From the NCBI RefSeq assembly GCF_014196455.1, contig NZ_JACIDS010000002.1:930001-994000 (forward strand): 64,000 nucleotides of DNA, in the 5' to 3' direction. The stretch is from Kaistia hirudinis (lineage in GTDB: Bacteria; Pseudomonadota; Alphaproteobacteria; Rhizobiales; Kaistiaceae). The position numbers and the translations under genes are program-made. The notes below the pieces were generated by a model. It ran no database searches. It had not been told where the DNA came from and worked only from the letters and a program-made list of their open reading frames with translations. Positions within the stretch are counted from its first letter, which is position 1. Each line of letters opens with the position of its first letter. Positions 45,508-52,874 of the stretch are shown in pieces.

Positions 45508-45786
45508 ATGAAGAAGTCCATGATGGTGGCCGCGGCCCTGCTGCTCAGCGGTTTCGCCGGCAACGCCTATGCCGACGCCGCGGGCGCCGTGACCTGTGCG
45601 GCCGGTCTCAGCGGCGACGCCAAGACGATCTATGACGCGACGGCGCCGAACGTCACCGCCGGTGCCGATATCCGCGCCCTCGTCACGACCCAGACCAAGA
45701 GCCTCGTCATGAACGGCACGATCGGCCGCGGCGGCGCCAAGGCAGCCGCGACGGCCGCCGGCGCCTGCCTCGCCATGCTGCCGTAA
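45508..45786 (+). CDS. Small secreted hypothetical protein
   Basis: 92 residues with a signal peptide (MKKSMMVAAALLLSGFAGNA). The mature part is Ala/Gly/Thr-rich with two cysteines (AVTCAAGLSGDAKTIYDATA and AAGACLAMLP), which could form one disulfide. Unknown function. GGAAGGAAACGCA gives a strong ribosome binding site. It shares the unit with the gene before it and ends 24 nt before a terminator. Confidence 0.75.
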   Translation: MKKSMMVAAALLLSGFAGNAYADAAGAVTCAAGLSGDAKTIYDATAPNVTAGADIRALVTTQTKSLVMNGTIGRGGAKAAATAAGACLAMLP

Positions 45787-45810
45787 GCGGTCATCCCGCT
45801 TTCCAATGAG

Positions 45811-45844
45811 AAAAGGCCCGGCGGAGCGATCCGCCGGGCCTTTT
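45811..45844. terminator. Strong bidirectional terminator
   Basis: A perfect 15-bp inverted repeat (45811-45825 with 45830-45844; arm AAAAGGCCCGGCGGA) with a 4-nt loop, giving T-runs on both strands. It ends the two small secreted-protein genes and also the slipin remnant that points towards it. Confidence 0.93.
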
Positions 45845-45852
45845 CTTTGTCG

Positions 45853-46084
45853 TCAGGCCGCCTTCGTCTCGAGGCGGAAGAGGTCCTTCAGCATGGCCTC
45901 CAGCCCCTTGCCGTCCGAGGCGTGCAGATCGACGCGGCCGATCTTCTCGACCAGCCTTTCGAGCGATTCGAGCTCCTTCAGGCGCAGCAGCAGGGGATTG
46001 TCCTCCATGGGCTTCGCCGTATTAAGCAGCGAACGCGTCGCCGCCGTCTCCTCCTGGCGACGGATCAGGGTTCCGATGACCCCA
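45853..46084 (-). pseudogene. 3' remnant of a slipin/stomatin-type (SPFH) gene
   Basis: Read on the minus strand, the frame ending at 45853 gives TLIRRQEETAATRSLLNTAK, then PMEDNPLLLRLKELESLERL and a closing helix (MLKDLFRLETKAA). This is the pattern of slipin C-termini (an AATRSLLNTAK-type helix followed by NPxLLRLKELExLE). The frame stays open for about 40 more codons upstream into sequence of different character (FWKNDEGCVHWLWPDGKIVQ), then meets TAG, and has no plausible start. The N-terminal three-quarters, including the SPFH domain, is missing. I read it as the stump left when the island to its right arrived; recognition is from memory of the family. Confidence 0.5.
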
Positions 46085-46135
46085 AAGTTCTTTGGCGGGG
46101 ACTGGACGATCTTGCCATCAGGCCATAGCCAATGA

Positions 46136-46295
46136 ACGCAACCTTCATCATTTTTCCAGAACTCGGAGACACACTTCGGCTACCAGCGATGCCGTTCGGG
46201 CTTCAAGCCTCTCGCCAATCAGTCCCCCATAATGATGTCACTTGGTCTGAAATATAGTAACGAGGGCTTCCGCCACAAAGCCCGGAGCAAGGCAG
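46136..46295. other. Left edge of an A/T-richer segment
   Basis: 160 nt without a gene. Base composition changes here from the surrounding GC-rich style to visibly more A and T (for example CATTTTTCCAGAA and GAAATATAGTAA). This shift continues to about 47960. No insertion sequence ends or target duplications are recognisable. Confidence 0.45.
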
Positions 46296-46637
46296 ATGGA
46301 AGACAGCCGACCCGTCTCACCGTGCATCGATCAGACCGAGAAGGACATCGAAACCTACTATCGGCATGCAGAGATCGGGCAAACAGCCGTGGTGCGGCAC
46401 ACGCAAGGCCATATGCTTCAATACGTGATCTCGGAAATCGAAGGCGGAAACCGTGGGCGCGTCTACGTCCGCAATGCAGGCGCCTTCTACATGAAGCATG
46501 GAAAGAACTGCTTTCATCCGAAGGGGCAGACCACGCTTGTTGTGCCGACCGATGACGTTTTGGCGTGGGCGAAGGAGCATCCGCAGGGGGAGTTCGGGTA
46601 TTCCGTATATCGGTCCACCCGCCTAGTCGGACGCTGA
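46296..46637 (+). CDS. Hypothetical protein in the A/T-richer segment
   Basis: 113 residues, not recognised. The sequence (QTEKDIETYYRHAEIGQTAV, RGRVYVRNAGAFYMKHGKNC, TLVVPTDDVLAWAKEHPQGE) has the balanced composition of a real globular protein and low-GC codon choice unlike the flanking genes. GCAAGGCAG precedes the ATG. It converges on the next gene. It was probably acquired together with it. Confidence 0.6.
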   Translation: MEDSRPVSPCIDQTEKDIETYYRHAEIGQTAVVRHTQGHMLQYVISEIEGGNRGRVYVRNAGAFYMKHGKNCFHPKGQTTLVVPTDDVLAWAKEHPQGEFGYSVYRSTRLVGR

Positions 46638-46674
46638 AATCAACCTTCTCCTACTATACAACAAGTCTCTGGTT

Positions 46675-47733
46675 TTACGCTTTGGGCCACGTGGGCCGGA
46701 CGTCAGATTTGTCCAGCGGGGTATAGACCGGGTCGGCTCCGTCCTCCACAAGCGGGCTGAACGTTCCCGGCTTTTGGGCATAACGGTCCACCCACAAGTC
46801 TACGGTTGCTTGCTTGACGTTCACCATGCAGTTCACCATGTCCGAACCCGCTTCCGTACGGCGGTACATCGACTGCGAGTTGTTCGGCCAATGCACGGCG
46901 AAGCCGCACATCATATCGCGGTCATCGACCAGAACTTCCATCAGCCCTTTGTAGTGGCTGTCATATGGTATCGCCTGCCCCTTCCTCGCTCCCCATACCA
47001 GGCGTGCATCAACATCAAGTTGGAAGAAGGCGGCGATGAACGCTTTTGCCTTGGTAATCAGGGCATCGAGTTCGTCGTACGTTAGTTTAAACGCCTTCGT
47101 ACCGCTGATCCCGCTACGTGACCGGAAATCATCCTCGGTTAGGATGAAATCGGAATGCTGAACCGCGTTTCGCAATCGGCTGTTGTAAAACTCGTCATAC
47201 ATGTCGCCTACTGCCAAACCAGCATCTTTCGACAGCTGCTTTATCAGTTCGATTTTTCGACCTGTCCGTATGCCGTTCTTGGCGAAGTTATTCTGTTCCT
47301 TCGCAGTGAGGAAATCGAAATACGGATTGGGGCTGTAGCCCTTTCCCAAACGGAAGCGCAGGAGGTTCATGATTACCTCGTACGGCGCGTCCATTTCGAC
47401 AATGTGGCTGTACAGCAGCAAGCCAAGTCTCCACACCGTCCAACCATCGGGGAACCGATCTTCGGGAAGCTCAAGCTTCATCAACCGATTGAGGTCATTC
47501 AATATGTTCCTGCTTTCGGCGTACGGGTCCCAGCCCTTGTCCTCCATTCCGAGGACACGAAGCAGAGAAGCGAAGTAGCGGATTATATCGTTACTGATTG
47601 GGTCTTCTGGCAGAAACAGAGGCTCTAGGACCTTTATGAACCGATCCCTGTGGCCCTCAAAAACTGCTTCTGGATCGTAGTCGCCCATGAAATCAATTGC
47701 TTGAGAGCTTTGAAGTGGCGGCAAATCTAGCAT
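46675..47733 (-). CDS. Hypothetical protein with a HEPN-like R-x4-H motif
   Basis: 352 residues from the ATG at 47733; a TTG at 47790 and an ATG at 47688 are other possible starts, and none has a clear ribosome binding site. The protein is mostly helical. DEFYNSRLRNAVQHSDFILT (motif R188-N-A-V-Q-H193) matches the R-x4-6-H signature of HEPN domains, found in RNases of toxin, CRISPR and phage-exclusion systems and in many uncharacterised helical proteins. The upstream part (FASLLRVLGMEDKGWDPYAE) and the C-terminal DMVNCMVNVKQATVDLWVDR are unassigned. Codon use is A/T-richer than the neighbourhood. Whether it is a nuclease is inference. Confidence 0.65.
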   Translation of the reverse strand: MLDLPPLQSSQAIDFMGDYDPEAVFEGHRDRFIKVLEPLFLPEDPISNDIIRYFASLLRVLGMEDKGWDPYAESRNILNDLNRLMKLELPEDRFPDGWTVWRLGLLLYSHIVEMDAPYEVIMNLLRFRLGKGYSPNPYFDFLTAKEQNNFAKNGIRTGRKIELIKQLSKDAGLAVGDMYDEFYNSRLRNAVQHSDFILTEDDFRSRSGISGTKAFKLTYDELDALITKAKAFIAAFFQLDVDARLVWGARKGQAIPYDSHYKGLMEVLVDDRDMMCGFAVHWPNNSQSMYRRTEAGSDMVNCMVNVKQATVDLWVDRYAQKPGTFSPLVEDGADPVYTPLDKSDVRPTWPKA

Positions 47734-48242
47734 CAAAGAATAGGCGGGCTTGCATGCAAACGCAAAGGTTGTCTCAACCGCTGGAATCAAGGTGCGTTGC
47801 CGTCGCAGCTTGTTTGCTACATGAGGGGCGGCTTTCTGAGATCCTTATCCGAAACCCGCCTTTCCCCTTCCTACCCCGAAGCGCACATTCGCGACGGCAG
47901 GCCTGGAGGTTGCTTGGATCCATAGCGGACGTCAGTACCGAGCCATAGTCCGCGGAGGTAGAACTTGGGTGCGACCGTGCGGAATAGAACCGGCAGCCTT
48001 CCGCCTGTCGACGGATGCTCTTTCTCTGCGCTACGGACGCCCCACAGGCGTGGGGAACGGCGAGCGCAGAAGTAGTCCGGACCGGAGATCATATGTCCTC
48101 AGACGGCTCACGGTCCCGCGGCCGTTGACAGAAATCGTCGGCGCTGTCGGATTGTTCGGGCGCGGTTGTCGATTCAGCGCCGGCTCGTTCGTCGTCAGAT
48201 TGGCGATCCTGCCGCAGACGAACCTGCTTCGAGGAGCAACCC
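47734..48242. other. Intergenic stretch with tRNA-like sequence and repeat-like DNA
   Basis: 509 nt without a supported protein gene. It contains the degenerate tRNA-like sequence listed separately, a small hairpin directly beside it (CCCCAC at 48040-48045 with GTGGGG at 48050-48055), and around 47870-47945 a segment whose minus strand reads DVRYGSK in one frame, reminiscent of a short interspersed repeat family in Hyphomicrobiales genomes. GC content returns to the local norm after about 47960. Confidence 0.4.
47968..48040 (-). pseudogene. Degenerate tRNA-like sequence
   Basis: On the minus strand GCGTCCGTAGCGCAGAGAAA followed by GAGCATCCG is close to the 5' half of a typical tRNA. The acceptor arms GCGTCCG and CGGTCGC pair at six of seven positions and are followed by ACC. 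An anticodon-like stem (TCCGT/GCGGA) closes a loop of only six bases. The T-loop reads TTCTATT, with a pyrimidine where a purine is expected, and its stem has mismatches. D-stem position 12 is G opposite A. The set of defects suggests a decayed tRNA, perhaps the relic of an integration site, not a working gene. Confidence 0.42.
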
Positions 48243-48659
48243 ATGCCCAAGATGATCTTCCTGAACCTGCCGGTGCGCGATCTGGCCGCCTCGACGCGCT
48301 TTTACGAGGCCATTGGCTTCACAAAGAATCCGCAGTTCAGCAATGAGCAGGCGAGCTGCATGGTCTGGTCGGACGAGATCTATTTCATGCTGCTCGTGCC
48401 CGATTTCTACGCCACCTTCACATCGAAGCCGATCGCCGACGCGCATGCGACGAGCCCGCATCTGATCGCGCTTTCCTTCGACAGCCGCGCAGAGGTCGAT
48501 GCGATCGTGGCCAAGGCTTCCGAGGCGGGTGGGACGGGCGATTTCCGGCCGCCGCAGGAACTGGGCTTCATGTATGGCCGCACCTTCGAGGATCCCGACG
48601 GCAATGGCTTCGAGCCGTTCTGGATGGATCCGGCCGCGGCGTCCGGCGGCGGCGGCTGA
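48243..48659 (+). CDS. VOC family protein (glyoxalase-like)
   Basis: 138 residues. KMIFLNLPVRDLAASTRFYE starts the first VOC module. The metal-site positions are weak, with no histidine in strand one (FLNLPV), which matches the YP_001-type VOC group without the canonical ligand. The end (GRTFEDPDGNGFEPFWMDPA) supplies the glutamate. CGAGGAGCAACCC precedes the ATG. Function unknown. Confidence 0.9.
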   Translation: MPKMIFLNLPVRDLAASTRFYEAIGFTKNPQFSNEQASCMVWSDEIYFMLLVPDFYATFTSKPIADAHATSPHLIALSFDSRAEVDAIVAKASEAGGTGDFRPPQELGFMYGRTFEDPDGNGFEPFWMDPAAASGGGG

Positions 48660-48675
48660 GCGCGCCGGTCCGGCG

Positions 48676-49398
48676 TTACCCGCTCGCCGTCATCACGCGA
48701 AACACCTCGCCCGAGCCCGCGTCGCGAATGAGGTCCACGCGTTCGCCGTTCCAGTGATAGTCGAGGTGGCGGCCCTGCATGGCGTTGGCGGCGAGGTCGG
48801 GGAACAGCAGTGCCGCGCACTGGCCGCCGGGCAGGCGGACGCTCGGATAGAGGATGCCTTCCGAGCCGGCGGCGCGGAGCGCGGCGCCGAGCCGCTGGCT
48901 TTCGGCATAGCTGTCCGGTGAAAGATAGCGGGCGCGGTCAGCAAGTTGGCTGACATCGTGCAGTTCGGCCGCGACATCGAGCAGGATCTCGCGGAACTGC
49001 GAGGTCCAGCCCGGCGCCTCGCGTGTCGCCGCCATGAAGCGGCCATGGTGGTGCATGGTCTCGAACAGCGCCACCTCGAAGGTTCGCCCGACATAGAGCA
49101 GGCCGAAGGCGCCATCGGAAAAGCGGCTCGGCCGGTCGCGGCTGACATGGGTGAACGGCGCCATCAGATAGGACGCGCCGGGTCCGGAAACGCGGCGCTC
49201 GGCCGGGACGAGATCGAGATTGCCGATCGTCTCCATCAGGCGCGGATTGGTCTTCTGCTCCGCGGCGATCAGCAGCGGCCAGTCGGCCGGATCGGCAATG
49301 TCCTCGAACAGGTCGACCGGCGGATAGATCGAGCGGATGATCCGCACGCCCGGCTTCCACGCGACGCGGCGGATCGGGATCGCGGCGAGGTCGCTCAC
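48676..49398 (-). CDS. RES domain toxin of a RES-Xre toxin-antitoxin pair
   Basis: 240-residue RES domain protein. Characterised members (MbcT, ParT, Res) degrade or transfer from NAD+. Key blocks are VRIIRSIYPP with the conserved Arg, GASYLMAPFTHVS, LLYVGRTFEVALFETMHHHG with the expected Tyr and Glu, and a C-terminal SEGILYPSVRLPGGQCAALL. The GTG start at 49398 overlaps the antitoxin stop as GTGA, the usual coupling with the antitoxin first. Which NAD reaction it performs cannot be told. Confidence 0.88.
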   Translation of the reverse strand: MSDLAAIPIRRVAWKPGVRIIRSIYPPVDLFEDIADPADWPLLIAAEQKTNPRLMETIGNLDLVPAERRVSGPGASYLMAPFTHVSRDRPSRFSDGAFGLLYVGRTFEVALFETMHHHGRFMAATREAPGWTSQFREILLDVAAELHDVSQLADRARYLSPDSYAESQRLGAALRAAGSEGILYPSVRLPGGQCAALLFPDLAANAMQGRHLDYHWNGERVDLIRDAGSGEVFRVMTASG

Positions 49399-49808
49399 CA
49401 GGCGCCGCGCTCCGCATCGAGATAGCGGCGCACGCGCATCAGATCGGTCAGCTCGCCATTGAGCATCACGGCCAGTGCCGTCTTGTCGCCGAAGGCCGCG
49501 TTCGGCTTGCGCACCCAGGCATAGGCCCGGTCCGCTTCCTTGAAGATCAGGCGAAGCGCCTTGTGGATCCCCATCAGATTGGACATGCGCGTGCGCTGGT
49601 CGCGGTCGATGCGGCCGGGATTGCCGGCCTTCCAGCGCGCGAAGGTGCGCGGGGCGACATCCAAGAGGATCGCGGCTTCGGCATCGGTCAAATTCCAGAG
49701 GCGGAACAGATTGAGCGAGGCGCGCAGCAGCGCCCCGGCCTCGGCATCGCTGATCGGCTCGGGCGAGAAGTCGGCGGCGCGCGCTGCGATCGGAACGACA
49801 TGCGGCAT
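49395..49808 (-). CDS. Antitoxin Xre/MbcA/ParS-type (DUF2384)
   Basis: 137 residues. An N-terminal helix-turn-helix region (FRLWNLTDAEAAILLDVAPR, TFARWKAGNP) is followed by the DUF2384 toxin-binding part (MSNLMGIHKALRLIFKEADR, AYAWVRKPNAAFGDKTALAV, MLNGELTDLMRVRRYLDA). It should neutralise the RES protein and repress the operon. AAGGAGACTGCG fixes the ATG at 49808, although the frame has an ATG nine codons earlier. A possible operator lies just upstream. Confidence 0.88.
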   Translation of the reverse strand: MPHVVPIAARAADFSPEPISDAEAGALLRASLNLFRLWNLTDAEAAILLDVAPRTFARWKAGNPGRIDRDQRTRMSNLMGIHKALRLIFKEADRAYAWVRKPNAAFGDKTALAVMLNGELTDLMRVRRYLDAERGAW

Positions 49809-49828
49809 CGCAGTCTCCTTGATGACGA

Positions 49829-49852
49829 ATGGCATATATATGGCTAAGTTTA
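49829..49852 (-). promoter_or_regulatory. Candidate -10/operator of the RES-Xre operon
   Basis: The palindromic core CATATATATG (49833-49842) sits in an otherwise GC-rich gap 21 nt before the antitoxin start. It could serve as -10 region and autoregulatory operator. Only the palindrome is seen; its role is inferred from other Xre-type antitoxins. Confidence 0.4.
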
Positions 49853-49952
49853 GTCAAACGGCAAGATGGCGACGCAGGCTTCGAAGAAGACTGGCCAGAA
49901 GGTCTCCGAATTGCATCATGGCAGGGGCCTTTCGCAGCGCCAGGGACCGCCC

Positions 49953-50915
49953 ATGACCGACCATTTCCTGAAAGCCACGCCGCAGACCGTGCAATGGGGC
50001 CGTTTCGCCGCCGCGACCAAGCCGGTGCTCACCGTGCAGTCTGGCGACCGCGTCGTGATCGAGACGTTTACGGGGCCGCCAGGGCTGCTGCCGCCGGAAG
50101 GGCAGGGGATGCATGTTGCGCCGGCTCTGCTCGAAATCCATGCAGCCGACCTCCCGATGCGCTTCGGCCATCTGCTGACGGGTCCGGTGGCCATCGCGGG
50201 CGCCGAGCCCGGCGACATGCTGGAGGTGCGGATCGAAAGGATAGAGCTCGGCGCCGATTGGGGCTTTAACGCGCTGGTGCCGTTCGAGGGCACGCTGCCG
50301 GATGATTTCATCCTCCCCGCGCTCGACTTGATCCACATCCCGATCGACCGGGCCAAGAACACCTGCCGTCTGCCCTTCGGGCCGGAGCTGAAGCTCGCGC
50401 CCTTCTTCGGCGTCATGGGCGTGGCGCCGCCGACGCACTATGGCGAACTCTCCTCGCGCGAGCCGCGCCTCCATGGCGGCAATCTCGACAACAAGGACCT
50501 CGGCGCCGGCTCGACGCTTTTTCTGCCGGTCTGGGCGGAGGGCGCGAATTTCCTCTGCGGCGATGGCCATGGCGTGCAGGGCCATGGCGAGGTCTGCATC
50601 ACGGCGCTCGAAACCGCGCTCACCGGCACCTTCACCTTCATCCTGCACAAGAAGACGGGTACCGAACCTCTGCTCAAGCTGCCGCGCGCCGAAACGCCGA
50701 CCCATTACATGACCATGGGCTTCGACGAAGACCTCGACGAGGCGATGCGCATCGCGCTCCGCGACATGATCGCCTTCATCACCACCGCCCGCACCGCAAT
50801 GACCCCCGCCGACGCCTACCGCCTCTGCTCGCTCGCCGCCGATTTCCACGTGACGCAGACGGTGAATGGCGAGAAGGGCGTGCACGGGATGTTGGCGAAG
50901 GAGGTGTTGGGGTGA
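49953..50915 (+). CDS. Acetamidase/formamidase family protein
   Basis: 320 residues. Hydrolyses short amides such as formamide or acetamide to ammonia and the acid. Family blocks are GDRVVIETFTGPP near the N-terminus, GPVAIAGAEPGDMLEVRIER, the metal-site region GVAPPTHYGELSSREPRLHG followed by GNLDNKDLGAGSTLFLPVW, and GDGHGVQGHGEVCITALE. The ATG at 49953 fits the family start; the open frame to 49866 extends over the toxin-antitoxin promoter. It probably has its own promoter and reads away from that pair. Confidence 0.92.
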   Translation: MTDHFLKATPQTVQWGRFAAATKPVLTVQSGDRVVIETFTGPPGLLPPEGQGMHVAPALLEIHAADLPMRFGHLLTGPVAIAGAEPGDMLEVRIERIELGADWGFNALVPFEGTLPDDFILPALDLIHIPIDRAKNTCRLPFGPELKLAPFFGVMGVAPPTHYGELSSREPRLHGGNLDNKDLGAGSTLFLPVWAEGANFLCGDGHGVQGHGEVCITALETALTGTFTFILHKKTGTEPLLKLPRAETPTHYMTMGFDEDLDEAMRIALRDMIAFITTARTAMTPADAYRLCSLAADFHVTQTVNGEKGVHGMLAKEVLG

Positions 50916-51025
50916 GGGCCGCGCTCGACGACAGTGGCCGGGTCCCGTCTTCACGTCCGGTAAGGTCCTCGGCCAAAGCCGTTTCCAGCGCTTGGGAATA
51001 GGCCGCGCATCAGGTCCCATTCTCA

Positions 51026-51118
51026 GTCATCCCGGCGGACGTCGGGATCCATGCAGCCTGAGGCGTCACATCGTCTGGTACCTCGGCTGTATGGATCCCG
51101 GGTCAAGCCCGGGATGAC
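51026..51118. repeat. Intergenic palindromic repeat, copy 2
   Basis: The left arm begins GTCATCCCGG (51026) and contains CATGCAGCCTGAGGCGT. The right arm ends ATGGATCCCGGGTCAAGCCC followed by GGGATGAC (to 51118). It shares ends with copies at 40172 and 61440. Its left arm is the reverse complement of the segment ACGCCTCAGGCTG in copy 3, so the copies are versions of one mobile or amplified element. Confidence 0.85.
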
Positions 51119-51279
51119 GGCGGAGCGTGGGGCGACGCTAGAGAATAGCCGTCTCGCAGAGCCGTCCTGGAGCTGAACCTCCTCACCCGACGCTACGTGG
51201 CCTCGTCGCCTCCTCGCCCCGCCATCACGCCGCACCCCGCCCCCTTGCATTCCCTCCCACTTTGGCGTCTCCTATGTAC

Positions 51280-51297
51280 GTTACGTTATAACATTAC
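51280..51297 (+). promoter_or_regulatory. Zur-type zinc-responsive operator
   Basis: GTTACGTTATAACATTAC, an 18-bp near-perfect palindrome (one mismatched pair), 11 nt before the CobW gene start. It fits the GTTATAAC-centred Zur boxes known in alphaproteobacteria. The site would overlap the promoter, so zinc-loaded Zur should shut off the gene and zinc starvation should open it. Confidence 0.8.
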
Positions 51298-51308
51298 ATG
51301 AGGAACGC

Positions 51309-52532
51309 ATGTCGCGTCTGTCTGGCTTGGATCGGCGTCTGCCGGTCACGGTGCTCTCCGGCTTTCTCGGTGCCGGGAAGACGACCCTGCTCAACCATGT
51401 GCTCAACAATCGCGAGGGGCGGAAGGTTGCCGTCATCGTCAACGACATGTCGGAGGTCAATATCGACGCCGATCTCGTCCGGGATGGCGGGGCGGGGCTG
51501 TCGCGCACCGATGAGAAGCTGGTCGAGATGACCAATGGCTGCATCTGCTGCACGCTGCGCGACGATCTGCTCGCCGAAGTGCGCCGCCTCGCCGCCGAAG
51601 GCCGGTTCGATTGCCTGCTGATTGAGAGCACCGGCATCGCCGAGCCGCTGCCGGTGGCCGCGACCTTCGATTTTCGCGACGAGGCCGGGCAGTCGCTGTC
51701 GGATGTCGCTCAGCTCGACGCGATGGTGACCGTCGTGGATGCCGTCAACCTGCTCAAGGACTACACCTCGCATGACCTGCTCGCCGATCGGGGCGAGACG
51801 GCCGGCGAGGGCGATTTCCGCACGCTCGTGGATCTGCTTGTCGAGCAGATCGAATTCGCGGATGTCGTCGTCATCAACAAGGTCCGCGATGTCACGCCCG
51901 ATGCGCTGGCCGATGTCCGCCGCGTCGTGCGCGGGCTCAATGCCGATGCGCGCATCGTCGAGACCGATTTCGCCAAGGCGCCGCTCGACCTGGTCCTCGA
52001 TACGGGGCTCTATGATCCGGAACGCTCGCGCGCGCATCCGCTCTGGATGAAGGAGCTCTACCACCACGAGGATCACGTGCCCGAGACGGAGGAGTATGGC
52101 ATCCGCTCCTTCGTCTACCGTGCGCGCCGTCCGTTTCATCCCGCGCGCCTCTACAAGGCGCTTGGCCGCGGCTTTCCCGGCGTCGTCCGCGCCAAGGGCC
52201 ATTTCTGGATCGCGACGCGGCCAGCCTGGCTGGCCGAGCTCTCGATCGCCGGCTCGATCCTGCGCACCGAGGGCCTCGGCTATTGGTGGGCGGCCGTGCC
52301 GCGCGAGCGCTGGCCGCGCGACGAGGAGAGCGTTGCGATGATGCGCCGCAACTGGACGCCGACCTGGGGCGACCGGCGGCAGGAACTCGTCTTCATCGGC
52401 GGTCCCGCCATGGACGAGGCCGCGATCCGCGCCGTGCTCGACAATTGCCTCTATGGCAGCGTGACCACGGGCCTGACGCAGGCGGCCGCCAATCTGGACG
52501 ATCCGTTCCCGCATTGGGGCAGGGTGGCGTGA
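51309..52532 (+). CDS. CobW/COG0523 family GTP-binding metallochaperone, probably zinc-related
   Basis: 407 residues. The G domain has Walker [13 protein letters not shown] (residues 17-28), the metal-binding [11 protein letters not shown] (Cys78, Cys80, Cys81), a Walker B-like [11 protein letters not shown] and VVINKVRD for guanine recognition. The CobW C-terminal domain follows ([20 protein letters not shown]). A metal-binding HHEDH lies at about residue 257. COG0523 proteins transfer metals to client enzymes during limitation. The Zur-type operator in front indicates the zinc branch, not cobalamin synthesis. GAGGAACGC precedes the ATG. Confidence 0.92.
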   Translation: MSRLSGLDRRLPVTVLSGFLGAGKTTLLNHVLNNREGRKVAVIVNDMSEVNIDADLVRDGGAGLSRTDEKLVEMTNGCICCTLRDDLLAEVRRLAAEGRFDCLLIESTGIAEPLPVAATFDFRDEAGQSLSDVAQLDAMVTVVDAVNLLKDYTSHDLLADRGETAGEGDFRTLVDLLVEQIEFADVVVINKVRDVTPDALADVRRVVRGLNADARIVETDFAKAPLDLVLDTGLYDPERSRAHPLWMKELYHHEDHVPETEEYGIRSFVYRARRPFHPARLYKALGRGFPGVVRAKGHFWIATRPAWLAELSIAGSILRTEGLGYWWAAVPRERWPRDEESVAMMRRNWTPTWGDRRQELVFIGGPAMDEAAIRAVLDNCLYGSVTTGLTQAAANLDDPFPHWGRVA

Positions 52533-52541
52533 ACGAGGCTT

Positions 52542-52567
52542 AGCCCCGGTCCGTCACGGACCGGGCT
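52542..52567. terminator. Hairpin between convergent cobW-like and kaiB genes
   Basis: AGCCCCGGTCCG and CGGACCGGGCT form an 11-bp stem with one bulged C and a 3-nt loop. There is no T-run on either side, so termination may be weak. Its position between two convergent stops supports a bidirectional role. Confidence 0.45.
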
Positions 52568-52571
52568 CCGG

Positions 52572-52874
52572 TCAGAGCGAGAGACGCTCGACAACGGCGT
52601 CGCGGTCGGACAGGTCGCCGACGATCAGGATCCGCCGGCCCGCGCGGATCGAGACCAGCGAAGGCGTCGCGAAGATCTGGCGGGAGAAGGCGGCCTTCGG
52701 ATCGCGCCGCACATCGACGACCACGACGTCGTCGGGGCGCGATGCCAGCCGGCTGACGATCTCGTCCAGATTGTCGATGGCACGCCGCGACGACAGGTTG
52801 TCGCCGGCCACATAGAGCTCCAGAATGTGGCGATCGCAGCCACGCTCTTCGGCATTGTTCGACAGGGCCATCAT
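52572..52874 (-). CDS. kaiB: KaiB-like clock protein
   Basis: 100 residues with the thioredoxin-like KaiB signature: LELYVAGDNLSSRRAIDNLD, VVVVDVRRDPKAAFSRQIFA, then TPSLVSIRAGRRILIVGDLS and DRDAVVERL. In cyanobacteria KaiB refolds and binds the KaiC CI ring; in alphaproteobacteria kaiBC pairs without kaiA have been linked to timing and stress. Its ATG overlaps the kaiC stop as ATGA, so both are translated together. No kaiA is in the window. Confidence 0.9.
   Translation of the reverse strand: MMALSNNAEERGCDRHILELYVAGDNLSSRRAIDNLDEIVSRLASRPDDVVVVDVRRDPKAAFSRQIFATPSLVSIRAGRRILIVGDLSDRDAVVERLSL

Noticed and set aside
45806-46135. 109-codon and 93-codon plus-strand frames downstream of the terminator
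   Set aside because: They run antisense to the slipin-like fragment and start at or inside the terminator hairpin.
47871-48092. 73-codon minus-strand frame across the tRNA-like sequence
   Set aside because: It covers the tRNA-like relic and repeat-like DNA. The DVRYGSK string looks like an interspersed repeat, not a protein.
51298-51531. ATG at 51298 as the start of the CobW gene
   Set aside because: It opens a different frame that lacks the P-loop. The ATG at 51309 has GAGGAACGC in front and gives the family N-terminus.
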